Assembly: GCF_027924905.1 (NCBI RefSeq)
Contig: NZ_AP027055.1
Location: forward strand, 1,302,001 to 1,366,000
Direction of reading: 5' to 3'
DNA from: Limnohabitans sp. INBF002
GTDB taxonomy: Bacteria > Pseudomonadota > Gammaproteobacteria > Burkholderiales > Burkholderiaceae_C
DNA: 64,000 bases
This document shows, one piece after another, positions 53,650 through 64,000 of the stretch. Every line of letters starts with the position of its first letter. Positions within the stretch are counted from its first letter, which is position 1. The position numbers and the translations under genes are program-made. Under the pieces are notes generated by a model. That model was not told where the DNA came from, searched no databases, and was given only the letters and a program-made list of their open reading frames with translations.

Positions 53650-54942
53650 TTATCGCGCGATCGCGCGATAGCCAATGTCAGTGCGGTACTGCACGCCATC
53701 AAAGTGAATGCCCTTGATGGTGTCGTACGCCTGCTGTTGCGCCAGCTTCAAGGTGCCGCCCAAAGCGGTCACGCACAACACGCGGCCACCGCTGGTCACC
53801 ACTTGGCCGTCTTTCATTTGCGTGCCAGCATGGAACACCACCACATCGTCGGTGTCTTGGGGCAAGCCAGTGATGGTGTCGCCCTTGCGGGGGCTCATGG
53901 GGTAGCCGTGCGCGGCCAACACCACGCCGATGGCGGTGCGGCGGTCCCACTCCAGCTCGAAGTCGTCGAAACGGGTTTGGGCGTTGGTGGCTGTGGCAGC
54001 CAACAGCACATCGACCAAATCGGTTTTCAGGCGCGCCATGATGGGCTGGGTTTCGGGGTCGCCCATGCGGCAGTTGAATTCAAGCGTTTTGACTTGGCCT
54101 TGAGGGTCAATCATCAAACCGGCGTACAAGAAGCCGGTGAACGGAATGCCGTCTTTTTCCATGCCCTTGATGGTGGGCAAAATGATTTCCCGCATGGCGC
54201 GGGCATGTACCTCAGGCGTGACCACGGGGGCTGGCGAGTACGCGCCCATGCCGCCGGTGTTGGGGCCTTCGTCGGCATCGAGCAAGCGCTTGTGGTCTTG
54301 GCTGGTGGCCAAAGGCAACACGGTTTTGCCATCGCACATGACGATGAAGCTGGCCTCTTCGCCTTGCAAAAACTCTTCAATCACCACACGCGCGCCGCCT
54401 TCGTTGTGGCTCACACCCAGCTTGTTGTCGAGCAACATGAAATCAATCGCTTCGTGCGCCTCGGCGGCAGTCATCGCCACCACCACGCCCTTGCCTGCCG
54501 CCAAACCATCGGCCTTCACCACAATGGGGGCGCCTTTGGCGTTCACGTAATCGTGCGCGGCTTGAGCGTCGGTGAAGGTGTCGTATTCAGCGGTAGGAAT
54601 GTTGTGGCGCTTCATGAACGCCTTGCTGAACGCTTTGGAGCTTTCCAATTGCGCCGCCGCTTGGGTGGGGCCAAAAATGCGCAAACCGTGGGCGCGGAAC
54701 TCGTCCACCACACCCGCCGCCAATGGCGTCTCAGGCCCGACCACGGTCAGCTCAACACCACTGGCCTGTGCAAATTCACGCAGGGCCACCACATCGGTGA
54801 TGTCGATGTTGTCCAAGCGCTTGTCGCGTGCGGTGCCGCCGTTGCCGGGGGCCACAAACACTTTTTGCACCTTGTTCGATTGGGCAATCTTCCACGCCAA
54901 AGCGTGCTCGCGGCCACCGCCGCCAATAACTAATACGTTCAT
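53650..54942 (-). CDS. purD: phosphoribosylamine-glycine ligase (GARS)
   Basis: 430 residues, full length. An ATP-grasp ligase of purine synthesis (second step). The N-terminal domain starts [18 protein letters not shown], with PGNGGTA and VGPETPL. The ATP-grasp core has [31 protein letters not shown] and [13 protein letters not shown], then [15 protein letters not shown]. Its start overlaps the yebC stop by 4 bp and the next gene starts 11 bp downstream. Confidence 0.97.
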   Translation of the reverse strand: MNVLVIGGGGREHALAWKIAQSNKVQKVFVAPGNGGTARDKRLDNIDITDVVALREFAQASGVELTVVGPETPLAAGVVDEFRAHGLRIFGPTQAAAQLESSKAFSKAFMKRHNIPTAEYDTFTDAQAAHDYVNAKGAPIVVKADGLAAGKGVVVAMTAAEAHEAIDFMLLDNKLGVSHNEGGARVVIEEFLQGEEASFIVMCDGKTVLPLATSQDHKRLLDADEGPNTGGMGAYSPAPVVTPEVHARAMREIILPTIKGMEKDGIPFTGFLYAGLMIDPQGQVKTLEFNCRMGDPETQPIMARLKTDLVDVLLAATATNAQTRFDDFELEWDRRTAIGVVLAAHGYPMSPRKGDTITGLPQDTDDVVVFHAGTQMKDGQVVTSGGRVLCVTALGGTLKLAQQQAYDTIKGIHFDGVQYRTDIGYRAIAR

Positions 54943-55658
54943 AGTGCTGCGTTGTGATAGACCTCTTGCACATCGTCAAGGTCTTCCAGCGCGTCCAGGA
55001 TTTTTTGCATCTTCACAGCGTCATCACCCTCGAGTTCGATGGTGTTGTCTGCACGGTAGGTCACCTCGGCCACTTCGGGCTTGAGGCCCGCAGCATCCAA
55101 AGCGTTTTTCACAGCTTCAAAGCTGGCAGGTGGCGTCAGCACTTCAATCGCGCCGTCGTCATCGGTGATCACATCGTCCGCGCCCGCTTCGAGCGCAATT
55201 TCCATGATTTGGTCTTCATTGCTGCCTGGCGCAAACACCAGCTGGCCGCAATGTTTGAACTGAAACGCCACCGAGCCTTCGGTGCCCATGTTGCCGCCGT
55301 TTTTGCTGAAGGCAAAGCGCACTTCAGCCACGGTACGCACGCGGTTGTCGGTCATGGTGTCCACGATGATGGCGGCGCCGCCCACACCGTAGCCTTCGTA
55401 GCGAATCTCTTCGTACACCACACCGTCGAGGTTGCCCGTGGCTTTGTCGACGTTGCGTTTGATGTTGTCGGCCGGCATGTTAGCGGCCTTGGCTTTTTCG
55501 ATGGCCAAACGCAAACGGGGGTTCAGGCTCAGATCGCCGCCACCAAGCCGCGCCGACACAATGATTTCACGCGTAATGCGTGTCCAAATCTTGCCGCGCT
55601 TTTCGTCTTGACGCCCTTTGCGGTGTTGAATATTTGCCCATTTACTGTGGCCAGCCAT
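54939..55658 (-). CDS. yebC: YebC/PmpR family protein
   Basis: 239 residues. The conserved start [18 protein letters not shown], then [23 protein letters not shown], the acidic middle domain ([17 protein letters not shown]) and the [13 protein letters not shown] end identify the YebC/TACO1 family. Members are described as transcription regulators and more recently as translation factors that help ribosomes through difficult stretches. It is first in a closely packed run of nine genes down to rng and divergent from the HerA-like ATPase gene. Confidence 0.96.
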   Translation of the reverse strand: MAGHSKWANIQHRKGRQDEKRGKIWTRITREIIVSARLGGGDLSLNPRLRLAIEKAKAANMPADNIKRNVDKATGNLDGVVYEEIRYEGYGVGGAAIIVDTMTDNRVRTVAEVRFAFSKNGGNMGTEGSVAFQFKHCGQLVFAPGSNEDQIMEIALEAGADDVITDDDGAIEVLTPPASFEAVKNALDAAGLKPEVAEVTYRADNTIELEGDDAVKMQKILDALEDLDDVQEVYHNAAL

Positions 55659-55727
55659 CAGAAATCCTCTTGAATTGAATTAACCTTATCTGGTTATTTT
55701 ACTTTTCAAGTGGATGGAGAACTTTCG

Positions 55728-57272
55728 ATGGCTGAACCAATGCTGATTGCGCTGCATAAGACTACCGAATGCCACATGCTGCCGGCACTCGCCAACCGCC
55801 ACGGCCTCGTCACAGGCGCCACCGGCACAGGCAAAACTGTCACGCTGCAAACGCTGGCTGAAGGCTTCTCCAAAATCGGCGTGCCTGTGTTCATGGCCGA
55901 CGTCAAAGGCGATTTGGCGGGCATCAGCCAGCCCGGCACCATTCCTTCCAAATTAGCCGCCTCGCTGCAAGAGCGCGGTGTGCCCATGCCAGAGCCCATC
56001 GCCTGCCCCACTACCCTTTGGGATGTGTTTGGCAAATCGGGCCACCCCGTGCGCGCCACCATCACCGACATGGGGCCGCTGTTGCTGGGCCGCATGCTCA
56101 ACCTGAACGACACGCAATCCGGCGTGCTGAACATGGTGTTCAAAATTGCGGACGACCAAGGCTTGCTGCTGCTCGACCTCAAAGACCTGCGCGCCATGCT
56201 GCAACACGTGGGCGAACACGCCCGCGACTTCACCACCGAGTACGGCAACGTCAGCGCCGCCAGCATTGGCGCCATTCAACGCGCCTTGCTAGAGATTGAA
56301 GCCCAAGGTGGCGATGCCTTTTTTGGCGAGCCCATGCTCAACATCCAAGACTTCATCCAAACCGATGCCAAAGGCATGGGCGTGATCAACCTCTTGGCGG
56401 CAGACAAACTGATGAATGCCCCGCGCCTCTACGGCACGTTTTTGCTGTGGATGCTCTCCGAGCTGTTTGAGCAATTGCCTGAGGTGGGTGATGTGGAAAA
56501 GCCCAAGATGGTGTTCTTCTTTGACGAAGCGCATTTGCTGTTCAACGAAGCGCCCAAGGTGCTGCTGGAACGCATTGAGCTGCTGGTGCGCCTGATTCGC
56601 TCCAAGGGCGTGGGCGTGTACTTTGTCACCCAAAACCCGCTGGACGTGCCCGAAACCGTGCTGGGCCAGCTGGGCAACCGCGTACAACACGCTTTGCGCG
56701 CCTTCACCCCACGCGACCAAAAAGCCGTCAAAGCCACCGCGCAAACGATGCGCGGCAAAGCGGGCCTCGACATTGAAAAAGCCATCACCGAGCTAGGCGT
56801 GGGCGAAGCCTTGGTCAGCCTGCTGGACGCCAAAGGCCGTCCGTCTGAAACTGAACAGGTGTATGTGCTTTTGCCCGGCAGCCAACTCGGCCCCATCACG
56901 CCCGAGCAACGCCAAGCCTTGCTGGCGAACTCGTTGGTGGCTGGGGTGTATGAGCAGACCTTGGACCGTGAATCGGCGTATGAGCGCCTGAAAGGTGCGA
57001 CGCCAGCCAGCACCAACAGCGCGACGGGCAATGCGGCAGGTGCAAGCGCAGGTTCAGGTGCGTTTGGCCAAGCCGCCGCGCCCTCGATGACCGATCAAGT
57101 GCTGTCTGGCTTGGGCGAAGCCCTGTTTGGCTCCACTGGCCCACGCGGCGGTCAGCACCAAGGGTTGGCGCAAGTCATGGTCAAGTCCGCCGTGCGCAAC
57201 ATTGGCTCAGCTGTGGGCCGCGAGATTGTGCGTGGCGTGATGGGCAGCATCTTGGGTGGCCGCAAGCGCTGA
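55728..57272 (+). CDS. yjgR: HerA-like helicase/ATPase (YjgR, DUF853 family)
   Basis: 514 residues from ATG 55728, chosen because GGAG lies 9 bases upstream; the open frame begins at 55710. Walker A is GATGTGKT (about residue 30), Walker B is [12 protein letters not shown] (about 260-271). [42 protein letters not shown] is a strong YjgR signature, in which Arg residues follow the LGNR motif. The Ala/Ser-rich linker at about 430-455 precedes a conserved C-terminal [25 protein letters not shown]. Cytoplasmic; the biological role is not established. Confidence 0.92.
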   Translation: MAEPMLIALHKTTECHMLPALANRHGLVTGATGTGKTVTLQTLAEGFSKIGVPVFMADVKGDLAGISQPGTIPSKLAASLQERGVPMPEPIACPTTLWDVFGKSGHPVRATITDMGPLLLGRMLNLNDTQSGVLNMVFKIADDQGLLLLDLKDLRAMLQHVGEHARDFTTEYGNVSAASIGAIQRALLEIEAQGGDAFFGEPMLNIQDFIQTDAKGMGVINLLAADKLMNAPRLYGTFLLWMLSELFEQLPEVGDVEKPKMVFFFDEAHLLFNEAPKVLLERIELLVRLIRSKGVGVYFVTQNPLDVPETVLGQLGNRVQHALRAFTPRDQKAVKATAQTMRGKAGLDIEKAITELGVGEALVSLLDAKGRPSETEQVYVLLPGSQLGPITPEQRQALLANSLVAGVYEQTLDRESAYERLKGATPASTNSATGNAAGASAGSGAFGQAAAPSMTDQVLSGLGEALFGSTGPRGGQHQGLAQVMVKSAVRNIGSAVGREIVRGVMGSILGGRKR

Positions 57273-57316
57273 AGCGCCGCAACCAACGGCATACATTCCG
57301 CCAATAAGCGCCCATA

Positions 57317-57352
57317 AAAAACGCCGCCTGTGTTGCCACAGGCGGCGTTTTT
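57317..57352. terminator. bidirectional intrinsic terminator between yjgR and clpA
   Basis: A perfect 16-bp stem, AAAAACGCCGCCTGTG with its complement, and a TTGC loop (57333-57336). It has a T-run on both strands, so it ends the yjgR transcript from the left and the clpA transcript from the right. Confidence 0.92.
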
Positions 57353-57400
57353 GTTGATTGCGGCTTTATTAGAGCGGCCTGAAAAGACCTTGCCGCAGCG

Positions 57401-59734
57401 TTAGCTCGCCGCTGGCTCCTCAGACGCCGTGTGCTCACCCTTCACGGCCTTTTCCTTCTTAGGCAAAGGCGTGATGTCGAGCAGCACTTCTTCTTTGTCA
57501 TCGATGTCCACGCTCAAGCGACCACCTTCGGTGAGGCGACCAAACAGCAACTCGTCGGCCAAAGCCTTGCGAATCGTGTCTTGGATGAGGCGCTGCATCG
57601 GACGTGCGCCCATGAGCGGATCGAAGCCCTTCTTGGCCAAGTGCTTGCGCAGCGCGTCGCTGAAGGTGACGTCGACTTTCTTCTCGGCCAATTGACCTTC
57701 GAGTTGCAGCAAGAACTTGTCGACCACACGCATGATGACGTTTTCGTCCAAAGCCTTGAAGCCCACGATGGCGTCCAAGCGGTTGCGGAACTCTGGCGTG
57801 AACAAGCGCTTGATGTCGCCCATTTCGTCGCCCGCCGCGCGTGGGTTGGTAAAGCCAATGGTGGCCTTGTTCATGGTCTCAGCGCCAGCATTCGTCGTCA
57901 TGATGAGGATGACGTTGCGGAAGTCTGCCTTACGACCGTTGTTGTCGGTCAGCGTGCCATGGTCCATCACCTGCAACAGCACGTTGAAGATGTCTGGGTG
58001 GGCTTTTTCGATTTCGTCCAGCAACAACACGCAGTGCGGTTTCTTGGTCACGGCCTCGGTCAGCAAACCGCCTTGGTCAAAGCCCACATAGCCAGGAGGC
58101 GCACCAATCAGGCGGCTCACAGCGTGACGCTCCATGTACTCAGACATGTCAAAACGCACCAAGTCGATGCCCATGATGTAGGCCAACTGCTTGGCCGCCT
58201 CGGTCTTGCCCACGCCCGTGGGGCCGCTGAACAAGAAAGCGCCAATCGGCTTGTCGGCTTTGCCCAGACCTGAACGCGCCATCTTCACGGCAGACGCCAG
58301 CACCTCAAGGGCTTTGTCTTGGCCGAACACCACGCTCTTCAAATCGCGTTCGATGGTTTGCAGCTTGCTGCGGTCGTCGTTGGACACGTTGGCGGGCGGG
58401 ATGCGTGCGATCTTGGCCACGATGTCTTCAATCTCGGCCTTGCCAATGGTTTTCTTGCGCTTAGACGCCACCAAGATGCGTTGTGCGGCACCGGCTTCGT
58501 CAATCACGTCAATCGCCTTGTCGGGCAAGTGGCGGTCGTTGATGTACTTGGCGCTCAACTCGGCAGCGGCTTGCAATGCAGCCACGGCGTATTTGACGTT
58601 GTGGTGCTCTTCAAAGCGCGACTTCAGGCCTTTGAGGATGTCCACGGTCTCTTGCACCGTTGGCTCAACCACATCCACCTTTTGGAAACGACGGCTCAGG
58701 GCGGCATCTTTCTCGAAGATGCCACGGTATTCGGTGAAGGTCGTCGCGCCAATGCACTTGAGCTGGCCGCTCGACAAAGCAGGCTTGAGCAAGTTAGAGG
58801 CATCCAGCGTGCCGCCTGAAGCCGCACCCGCGCCTATGAGCGTGTGGATTTCGTCGATGAACAAAATGGCGTTGGGCTTGCTCTGCAAGTTCTTGATCAC
58901 GCCCTTCAAGCGCTGCTCAAAGTCACCGCGGTATTTGGTGCCAGCCAGCAAAGCGCCCATGTCCAACGAGTACACGATGGCTTCGGACAAAATTTCGGGC
59001 ACATCGCCTTGGGTGATACGCCATGCCAAACCTTCGGCAATCGCGGTTTTACCCACGCCAGCCTCGCCCACCAACAGTGGGTTGTTCTTGCGGCGGCGGC
59101 ACAAGATTTGAATCGTTCGCTCCACCTCGTACTCGCGGCCAATCAGCGGGTCAATCTTGCCGTCTTTGGCGGCTTGGTTCAGGTTTTGGGTGAATTGCTC
59201 GAGTGGCGAAGCCTTCTCGTTCTTTTCAGACGTGGCACCGCCCTCTTCCTGCTCGGCTTGGGCTGGCTCACCACCTTTGACGGCTTCAGGTGGGTCGCTC
59301 TTTTTGATGCCGTGGGCGATGAAGTTCACCACGTCCAAGCGGGTCACACCTTGTTGGTGGAGGTAATAGACCGCGTGCGAATCTTTCTCACCAAAGATGG
59401 CCACCAGCACATTTGCACCGGTCACTTCTTTTTTGCCATTGCCTGTGGACTGCACATGCATGATGGCGCGCTGAATCACGCGCTGGAAACCCAACGTGGG
59501 CTGTGTGTCCACCTCTTCGGTGCCCGACACCTGTGGGGTGTTGTCGGCGATGAAGTTGGACAAGGACTTACGCAAGTCGTCAATGTTGGCGGAACAAGCG
59601 CGCAGCACTTCGGCCGCGCTGGGGTTGTCGAGCAGAGCCAAAAGCAAATGCTCAACGGTGATGAATTCGTGACGCTGCTGACGGGCCTCGACAAAGGCCA
59701 TGTGCAAGCTGACTTCAAGTTCTTGGGCAATCAT
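57401..59734 (-). CDS. clpA: ATP-dependent Clp protease ATPase subunit ClpA
   Basis: 777 residues, full length. The N-domain (1-145, MIAQELEVSLHMAFVEARQQRHEFITVEHLLLAL) binds ClpS. AAA module 1 has Walker A GEAGVGKTA (about 223) and module 2 has GPTGVGKTE (about 504). The pore-loop region and the ClpP-binding IGF loop (TIGFTNP, about 627) are present. It unfolds proteins for ClpP. The C-terminal about 15 residues (GEHTASEEPAAS) are a divergent acidic tail. It follows clpS by 95 bp on the same strand. Confidence 0.97.
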   Translation of the reverse strand: MIAQELEVSLHMAFVEARQQRHEFITVEHLLLALLDNPSAAEVLRACSANIDDLRKSLSNFIADNTPQVSGTEEVDTQPTLGFQRVIQRAIMHVQSTGNGKKEVTGANVLVAIFGEKDSHAVYYLHQQGVTRLDVVNFIAHGIKKSDPPEAVKGGEPAQAEQEEGGATSEKNEKASPLEQFTQNLNQAAKDGKIDPLIGREYEVERTIQILCRRRKNNPLLVGEAGVGKTAIAEGLAWRITQGDVPEILSEAIVYSLDMGALLAGTKYRGDFEQRLKGVIKNLQSKPNAILFIDEIHTLIGAGAASGGTLDASNLLKPALSSGQLKCIGATTFTEYRGIFEKDAALSRRFQKVDVVEPTVQETVDILKGLKSRFEEHHNVKYAVAALQAAAELSAKYINDRHLPDKAIDVIDEAGAAQRILVASKRKKTIGKAEIEDIVAKIARIPPANVSNDDRSKLQTIERDLKSVVFGQDKALEVLASAVKMARSGLGKADKPIGAFLFSGPTGVGKTEAAKQLAYIMGIDLVRFDMSEYMERHAVSRLIGAPPGYVGFDQGGLLTEAVTKKPHCVLLLDEIEKAHPDIFNVLLQVMDHGTLTDNNGRKADFRNVILIMTTNAGAETMNKATIGFTNPRAAGDEMGDIKRLFTPEFRNRLDAIVGFKALDENVIMRVVDKFLLQLEGQLAEKKVDVTFSDALRKHLAKKGFDPLMGARPMQRLIQDTIRKALADELLFGRLTEGGRLSVDIDDKEEVLLDITPLPKKEKAVKGEHTASEEPAAS

Positions 59735-59829
59735 GTGGTTTCCTTCGGTGCTTGCAACTGAGATTCAAATGTATATGGAAACAAAAGCCGTTTATTCAAT
59801 AGGCCTGTTTCGTAAGTGCAAACGATAAG

Positions 59830-60177
59830 TTATTCGATGGGTTCGGCCACACATTGCAGGGGGTGTCCGGCTTTGCGTGCGGCATCTAACACTTGGTCAA
59901 CTTTGGTGGCCGCAATGTCTTTGCTGTACACGCCGCACACGCCTTTGCCGTCCAAGTGGATTTGCAACATGATTTGCGTGGCTTGTTCGCGGTCTTTGCT
60001 GAAGAACTCTTGCAACACCACCACCACAAACTCCATGGGCGTGAAATCGTCGTTGAGCATCAACACCTGAAACATTTGCGGCGGCTTGGTGCGCTGCGTC
60101 AAGCGCTCTAAAACGACCGATCCGCCGTCGTCGCGGTCAGGCTGTTGAATTTTGGGCGTTGTTTTTTTAGTTGGCAT
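59830..60177 (-). CDS. clpS: ClpA adaptor protein ClpS
   Basis: 115 residues from ATG 60177 ([14 protein letters not shown]); an ATG at 60198 would give 122. It recognises N-end-rule substrates and delivers them to ClpAP. The adaptor fold shows [27 protein letters not shown] with the conserved Asn-Asp-Asp and Met of the pocket, [22 protein letters not shown], and the N-terminal flexible extension. It overlaps the end of icd by 11 bp, making icd-clpS-clpA one probable unit. Confidence 0.95.
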   Translation of the reverse strand: MPTKKTTPKIQQPDRDDGGSVVLERLTQRTKPPQMFQVLMLNDDFTPMEFVVVVLQEFFSKDREQATQIMLQIHLDGKGVCGVYSKDIAATKVDQVLDAARKAGHPLQCVAEPIE

Positions 60178-61441
60178 GGGTTTCTGACATTTGTTCAATC
60201 ATCACATCGCCAAAGGCCGAGCAACTGACCTGCGTTGCAGCGTCCATCAGGCGTGCAAAGTCGTAGGTCACACGTTTGGTGGCAATCGCGGCCTCCATGG
60301 CTTTGATGATGGTGTCGGCGGCTTCGGTCCAGCCCATGTGGCGCAGCATCATCTCGGCGGACAAGATCATGGAGCCTGGGTTGACGTAGTTTTTGCCGGC
60401 GTATTTGGGCGCTGTGCCGTGGGTGGCTTCAAAACAAGCCACGGTGTCCGACATGTTGGCGCCTGGCGCAATGCCAATGCCGCCCACTTGCGCGGCCACG
60501 GCGTCAGAGATGTAGTCGCCATTGAGGTTAAGGGTGGCCACCACCGAGTATTCGGCCGGGCGCATGAGGATTTGCTGCAAAAAGGCATCGGCAATGACGT
60601 CTTTGATGATGATGCTCTTGCCTGTTTTGGGGTTCTTGACGCGACACCATGGGCCGCCATCAATGAGGGTCGCTCCAAACTCTTTTTGAGCCAAGGCCAA
60701 GGCCCAGTCACGAAAGCCCCCTTCGGTGAACTTCATGATGTTGCCCTTGTGCACGATGGTGACGCTGGGCTTGTCGTGGTCGATGGCGTATTGAATGGCT
60801 TTGCGAATGAAGCGCTCGGTGCCCTCAATGGACACAGGCTTGATGCCAATGGCCGAGGTGTCGGGGAAGCGAATGGTGGTGGCGCCCATTTCGGTTTTCA
60901 AAAACGCGATGAGCTTTTTGGCTTCGGCGCTTTCGGCGGCGTATTCGATACCGGCGTAAATGTCTTCCGAGTTTTCACGGAAGATGACCATGTTGGTTTT
61001 TTCAGGCTCTTTCAGGGGCGAAGGCACGCCTTTGAAGTACTGCACAGGGCGCAGGCACACAAACAAATCGAGCGCTTGACGCAAAGCCACATTGAGCGAA
61101 CGGATGCCACCGCCCACAGGCGTGTTGAGTGGGCCTTTGATGGACACCTTGTACTCGCGCATGGCCTGCGCAGTTTCTTCGGGCAGCCACACATCAGGGC
61201 CATAGACCTGGGTGGCTTTCTCGCCTGCAAACAGCTCCATCCAATGGATTTGGCGCTTGCCGCCATACGACGTGGCCACAGCTGCGTCGACCACTTTGCG
61301 CATCACCGGCGTCACGTCTTGGCCCACGCCATCGCCCATGATGAAGGGGATGATGGGCTGGTCTGGCACATTCAGTGAGGTGTCGGCATTGACCGTGATT
61401 TTTTGACCGGCGGCAGGCACTTGGATGTGCTGGTAAGACAT
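60167..61441 (-). CDS. icd: NADP-dependent isocitrate dehydrogenase
   Basis: 424 residues, the size and type of E. coli Icd. It converts isocitrate to 2-oxoglutarate in the TCA cycle. [15 protein letters not shown] opens the nucleotide side. [17 protein letters not shown] carries the substrate-binding Ser (S115), which is the phosphorylated residue in E. coli. [15 protein letters not shown] and [17 protein letters not shown] are family blocks, and [20 protein letters not shown] is the cofactor loop. It is divergent from the DUF192 gene. Confidence 0.97.
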   Translation of the reverse strand: MSYQHIQVPAAGQKITVNADTSLNVPDQPIIPFIMGDGVGQDVTPVMRKVVDAAVATSYGGKRQIHWMELFAGEKATQVYGPDVWLPEETAQAMREYKVSIKGPLNTPVGGGIRSLNVALRQALDLFVCLRPVQYFKGVPSPLKEPEKTNMVIFRENSEDIYAGIEYAAESAEAKKLIAFLKTEMGATTIRFPDTSAIGIKPVSIEGTERFIRKAIQYAIDHDKPSVTIVHKGNIMKFTEGGFRDWALALAQKEFGATLIDGGPWCRVKNPKTGKSIIIKDVIADAFLQQILMRPAEYSVVATLNLNGDYISDAVAAQVGGIGIAPGANMSDTVACFEATHGTAPKYAGKNYVNPGSMILSAEMMLRHMGWTEAADTIIKAMEAAIATKRVTYDFARLMDAATQVSCSAFGDVMIEQMSETHAN

Positions 61442-61513
61442 GAGCGGCGTTTCCTAGAGGGTGAAAATTTCACTTTCGATTCTAGCCAGCAGGCCTGCGA
61501 TACAGTCGCAGGC

Positions 61514-61957
61514 ATGAAGCGCGCACTGTTTACCCTCCTCTTTTCAGCTTTGGCTTTTGCGGCCTTTGGCCAAGACACGCCACAAACCAACCTGCCTCGC
61601 ATCAAGCTGCAAGCGGGCATGTTTCAAATCGACACGCAAGTGGCACAAACGCCGGACCAACGCAGCATCGGCCTGATGTTTCGCAGCGAAATGCCGCAAC
61701 ATGAGGGCATGTTGTTTGTGTTTGAACAGCCCGCCACGCAGTGCTTTTGGATGAAAAACACCTTGTTGCCGCTGACCGCCGCCTTTGTGGCCGACGACGG
61801 CACCATCGTGAACTTGGCGGACATGAAGCCACAAACCACCGAGTCACACTGCTCTGCCAAGCCCGTGCGCTTTGTGCTGGAAATGCACCAAGGCTGGTTT
61901 GCCAAAAAGGGCCTCAAAGCCGGTAGCCGCTTGAGCGGTGTGGCGTTTAAGCCTTAA
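61514..61957 (+). CDS. secreted DUF192 family protein
   Basis: 147 residues from ATG 61514, chosen because MKRALFTLLFSALAFAAFG-Q is a clear signal peptide; the longer frame from 61403 overlaps icd and is rejected. The DUF192 core follows: FQIDTQVAQTPDQRSIGLMFRSEMPQHEGMLFVF, CFWMKNTLLPLTAAFVADDGTIV, then VRFVLEMHQGWFAKKGLKAGSR. Periplasmic; no function is firmly established for the family. It is divergent from icd and ends at a shared terminator with sodB. Confidence 0.9.
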   Translation: MKRALFTLLFSALAFAAFGQDTPQTNLPRIKLQAGMFQIDTQVAQTPDQRSIGLMFRSEMPQHEGMLFVFEQPATQCFWMKNTLLPLTAAFVADDGTIVNLADMKPQTTESHCSAKPVRFVLEMHQGWFAKKGLKAGSRLSGVAFKP

Positions 61958-62011
61958 ACCTTGTCAAAGTAGCAGCGTCAGTACGCCCACTTAAACGACC
62001 GACGCCCACAA

Positions 62012-62039
62012 AAAAAGCCGCCTTGTTAGGCGGCTTTTT
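62012..62039. terminator. bidirectional intrinsic terminator between the DUF192 gene and sodB
   Basis: A perfect 12-bp stem, AAAAAGCCGCCT / AGGCGGCTTTTT, with a TGTT loop. It has a T-run on each strand and ends both convergent genes. Confidence 0.92.
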
Positions 62040-62079
62040 CACGTCTCAACGGGCTTCACGCCCCCGAAAACACACTGAA

Positions 62080-62661
62080 TTAAGCGAAGTTGCTTTCAGC
62101 GAAAGACCAGTTCACCAGTTGGTCGAGGAACGTCTCAACGAACTTAGGACGCATGTTGCGGTAGTCGATGTAGTAAGCGTGTTCCCACACGTCCACAGTC
62201 AACAAGGCTTTGTCGCCAGTCGTCAAGGGTGTGCCAGCGGCGCCCATGTTGACGATGTCCACAGAACCGTCGGCCTTTTTGACCAACCATGTCCAGCCAG
62301 AGCCAAAGTTGCCCACGGCGCTTTTGACGAAAGCTTCTTTGAAGGCGGCGTAGCTGCCGAATTTGGCGTTGATGGCTGTAGCCAATGCACCTGTGGGTTC
62401 GCCGCCGCCTTGTGGCTTCATGCAATTCCAGAAGAAGGTGTGGTTCCAAATTTGGGCAGAGTTGTTGTAAATGCCACCGCTGGACTTCTTGACGATTTCT
62501 TCCAGGGCCATGCCTTCGAACTCAGTGCCTTTTTGCAGGTTGTTCAAGTTCACAACGTAAGCGTTGTGGTGCTTGCCGTGGTGAAACTCCAAAGTTTCTT
62601 TGGAGTAATGAGGGGCCAATGCGTCGATGGCGTAAGGCAGTGCGGGGAGCGTATGTTCCAT
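62080..62661 (-). CDS. sodB: iron superoxide dismutase
   Basis: 193 residues. Metal ligands are H27 ([13 protein letters not shown]), H74 ([11 protein letters not shown]), D157 and H161 ([13 protein letters not shown]). The active-site Gln at position 70 (SAQIWNH) and [16 protein letters not shown] mark the Fe type rather than the Mn type, which would have a Gln in the C-terminal half. Cytoplasmic dimer, no signal peptide. It lies 35 bp downstream of xseA on the same strand and has a strong terminator after it. Confidence 0.96.
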   Translation of the reverse strand: MEHTLPALPYAIDALAPHYSKETLEFHHGKHHNAYVVNLNNLQKGTEFEGMALEEIVKKSSGGIYNNSAQIWNHTFFWNCMKPQGGGEPTGALATAINAKFGSYAAFKEAFVKSAVGNFGSGWTWLVKKADGSVDIVNMGAAGTPLTTGDKALLTVDVWEHAYYIDYRNMRPKFVETFLDQLVNWSFAESNFA

Positions 62662-62696
62662 GAAGTCCTCTTGTGTAAAAACGTGAATTGTAAAAA

Positions 62697-63980
62697 CTAA
62701 ATGCGCGTGGGTGCAGCAACCCGTAATTCAACCACGCCATCGGCAAGGGTTGCTTGCAGGGCTTGGCCTTCTGTGGTCTGCGCCACAGAGGTGATGGCTT
62801 GGCCATCAATGTCGCTGAGCCAGGCAAAGCCGCGTTGCAAAACGAGCTTGGGGTCAAGCAACTCAAGGCGCAAAGCCGCACGGTGCAAGCGCTCGCGGGC
62901 AGTGGCTGGGGTTTGCTGCACACCACGGGCTAGGCCGCTGGCGAGTGTGGCCAGCTCGTTGTGGCAGCGCTGGGTGCGGGTTTGCACCGCTTGGGTCAGG
63001 CGTTGTTGCAGGCGCAAGAGCTGCATTTTTTCGGTACTAAGGCCTTCAGACGGGCGACCCAAGCGGGCTTGGGCGCGGTCTAGCCGCTGCTCTTGGGTAT
63101 CGAGGTGGCGATGCACGATGGTTTGCAGCGCCCCGCCCCACAGCTGCAGGTTGGACAACAACTCCGCTTGCGGCACCGCGCACATTTCGGCGGCGGCGGT
63201 GGGCGTGGGCGCGCGCAGGTCGGCGCAAAAGTCGGCAATCGTGAAATCAGTTTCGTGGCCCACGCCGCTGACGATGGGCACGGGGCTGTTGACGATGGCG
63301 CGGGCGAGGTTTTCGTCATTAAAGGCCCACAGGTCTTCCATGGAACCACCGCCGCGCACCAGCAAAATGACGTCGATGTTGGGCTGCTGGCTGAGTTGCT
63401 GCAAGGCTTGCACCAAGGTGGGCGGTGCATCCGGACCTTGCACCAAGGATGGGGCCAGCACCACAGGAATATGCGGTACACGGCGCTGCAAAGCCGTGGC
63501 CACGTCGTGCAGCGCCGCAGCGCCCAAGGATGTGACCACGCCAATGCCACGCGGCATGGTTTTGAGGGGCCGCTTGCGCTCGGCATCAAACAGGCCTTCG
63601 GCTTCGAGCTTGGCTTTGAGCTGCAAGAACTGCTCAAACCACGCGCCCTGCCCAGCGCGGCGCATGTTTTCCACAATCAGTTGCAGTTCGCCACGCGGCT
63701 CATATACACCCAAACGACCACGGATTTCGACCAGTTCACCGTCCGCTGGGCGAAAGTCGAGCATTTGGGCGGCGCGCTTGAACATGGCGCAACGGAGCTG
63801 CCCGCCCGCATCCTTCAACGTGAAGTAGCAATGACCGCTGGCCGCGCGCGTGAAGCCGGAAATCTCACCGCGCACGGCGATGGGGTTGAAACGCGCCTCA
63901 AGCGCATCAGCCACGGCGCGGCATAGCGCGCCGACTGCCCAAATACGTGGCGTCAAACCTAGCGATTCCGTGGTCGACAT
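62697..63980 (-). CDS. xseA: exodeoxyribonuclease VII large subunit
   Basis: 427 residues from ATG 63980 ([17 protein letters not shown]); a GTG at 63995 is an alternative. The N-terminal OB fold ([33 protein letters not shown]) precedes the catalytic domain with [17 protein letters not shown], the [25 protein letters not shown] core and [32 protein letters not shown] long coiled coil follows. It degrades single-stranded DNA with XseB, which is not encoded next to it here. Confidence 0.95.
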   Translation of the reverse strand: MSTTESLGLTPRIWAVGALCRAVADALEARFNPIAVRGEISGFTRAASGHCYFTLKDAGGQLRCAMFKRAAQMLDFRPADGELVEIRGRLGVYEPRGELQLIVENMRRAGQGAWFEQFLQLKAKLEAEGLFDAERKRPLKTMPRGIGVVTSLGAAALHDVATALQRRVPHIPVVLAPSLVQGPDAPPTLVQALQQLSQQPNIDVILLVRGGGSMEDLWAFNDENLARAIVNSPVPIVSGVGHETDFTIADFCADLRAPTPTAAAEMCAVPQAELLSNLQLWGGALQTIVHRHLDTQEQRLDRAQARLGRPSEGLSTEKMQLLRLQQRLTQAVQTRTQRCHNELATLASGLARGVQQTPATARERLHRAALRLELLDPKLVLQRGFAWLSDIDGQAITSVAQTTEGQALQATLADGVVELRVAAPTRI

Positions 63981-64000
63981 AGAGGACTCATCCACAAAAA

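Noticed and set aside
53578-54933. Plus-strand 451-residue frame opposite purD
   Set aside because: Shadow frame; purD has all family motifs on the other strand.
60191-61378. Plus-strand 395-residue frame opposite icd
   Set aside because: Shadow of icd; no recognisable domain.

Overview
The window looks like a chromosomal segment of a betaproteobacterium of the order Burkholderiales, probably Comamonadaceae (Limnohabitans/Rhodoferax-like). This rests on the moderately GC-rich coding style and on the housekeeping set (tolB-pal-cpoB, rsfS-rlmH-maf-rng, icd-clpS-clpA, sodB, xseA). The genus is a guess from protein style; no database was consulted.

Region 1 (1-40.5 kb) is accessory. It is dominated by one uninterrupted 35-kb gene on the minus strand (tpsA, about 11,650 residues) for a two-partner-secretion, filamentous-haemagglutinin-type exoprotein. 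Three base pairs upstream of its longest frame is tpsB, the POTRA/beta-barrel outer-membrane transporter. Upstream of that is a small secreted protein holding a single POTRA domain and no barrel. TpsA has a long-n-region signal peptide, the TPS secretion domain, many autotransporter-type beta-helix repeats, two glycine-rich modules, about 15 clustered YDG/MBG stalk domains, a 3-kb array of nearly identical 579-bp and 477-bp cassettes, and a small C-terminal Ig-like end. Downstream of tpsA is a two-gene membrane operon (a hypothetical protein and an HTTM-domain protein) that meets the end of an ABC-F gene. Upstream of the TPS genes are a divergent higBA toxin-antitoxin pair with an evident operator, a small periplasmic hypothetical protein, and a small TPR protein preceded by a sigma-54-like promoter.

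Region 2 (40.6-45.2 kb, minus strand) begins with tolB-pal-cpoB for the cell-envelope Tol-Pal system, without tolQRA. It continues with a YeeE/YedE thiosulfate-type transporter, tcdA (ct6A tRNA modification) and tRNA-Lys(UUU), a tRNA class that TcdA modifies.

Region 3 (45.3-48 kb, plus strand) holds msbA and a glycosyltransferase, probably for LPS export and assembly. Region 4 (48-55.7 kb, minus strand) is a tightly packed run yebC-purD-acyltransferase-hemF-nadD-rsfS-rlmH-maf-rng, covering translation and ribosome maturation, purine, haem and NAD synthesis. Region 5 (55.7-64 kb) holds a HerA-like ATPase (yjgR) on the plus strand, then icd-clpS-clpA (minus), a secreted DUF192 protein (plus), sodB and xseA (minus). 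Strong bidirectional terminators lie at 57.3 and 62.0 kb.

The feature most worth attention is the TPS locus: the giant adhesin, its recently amplified cassette array, the free-standing POTRA protein, and two perfect stem-loops at the tpsA translation start. No gene-free stretch longer than 300 bases is present. No transposase, integrase or CRISPR array was seen.
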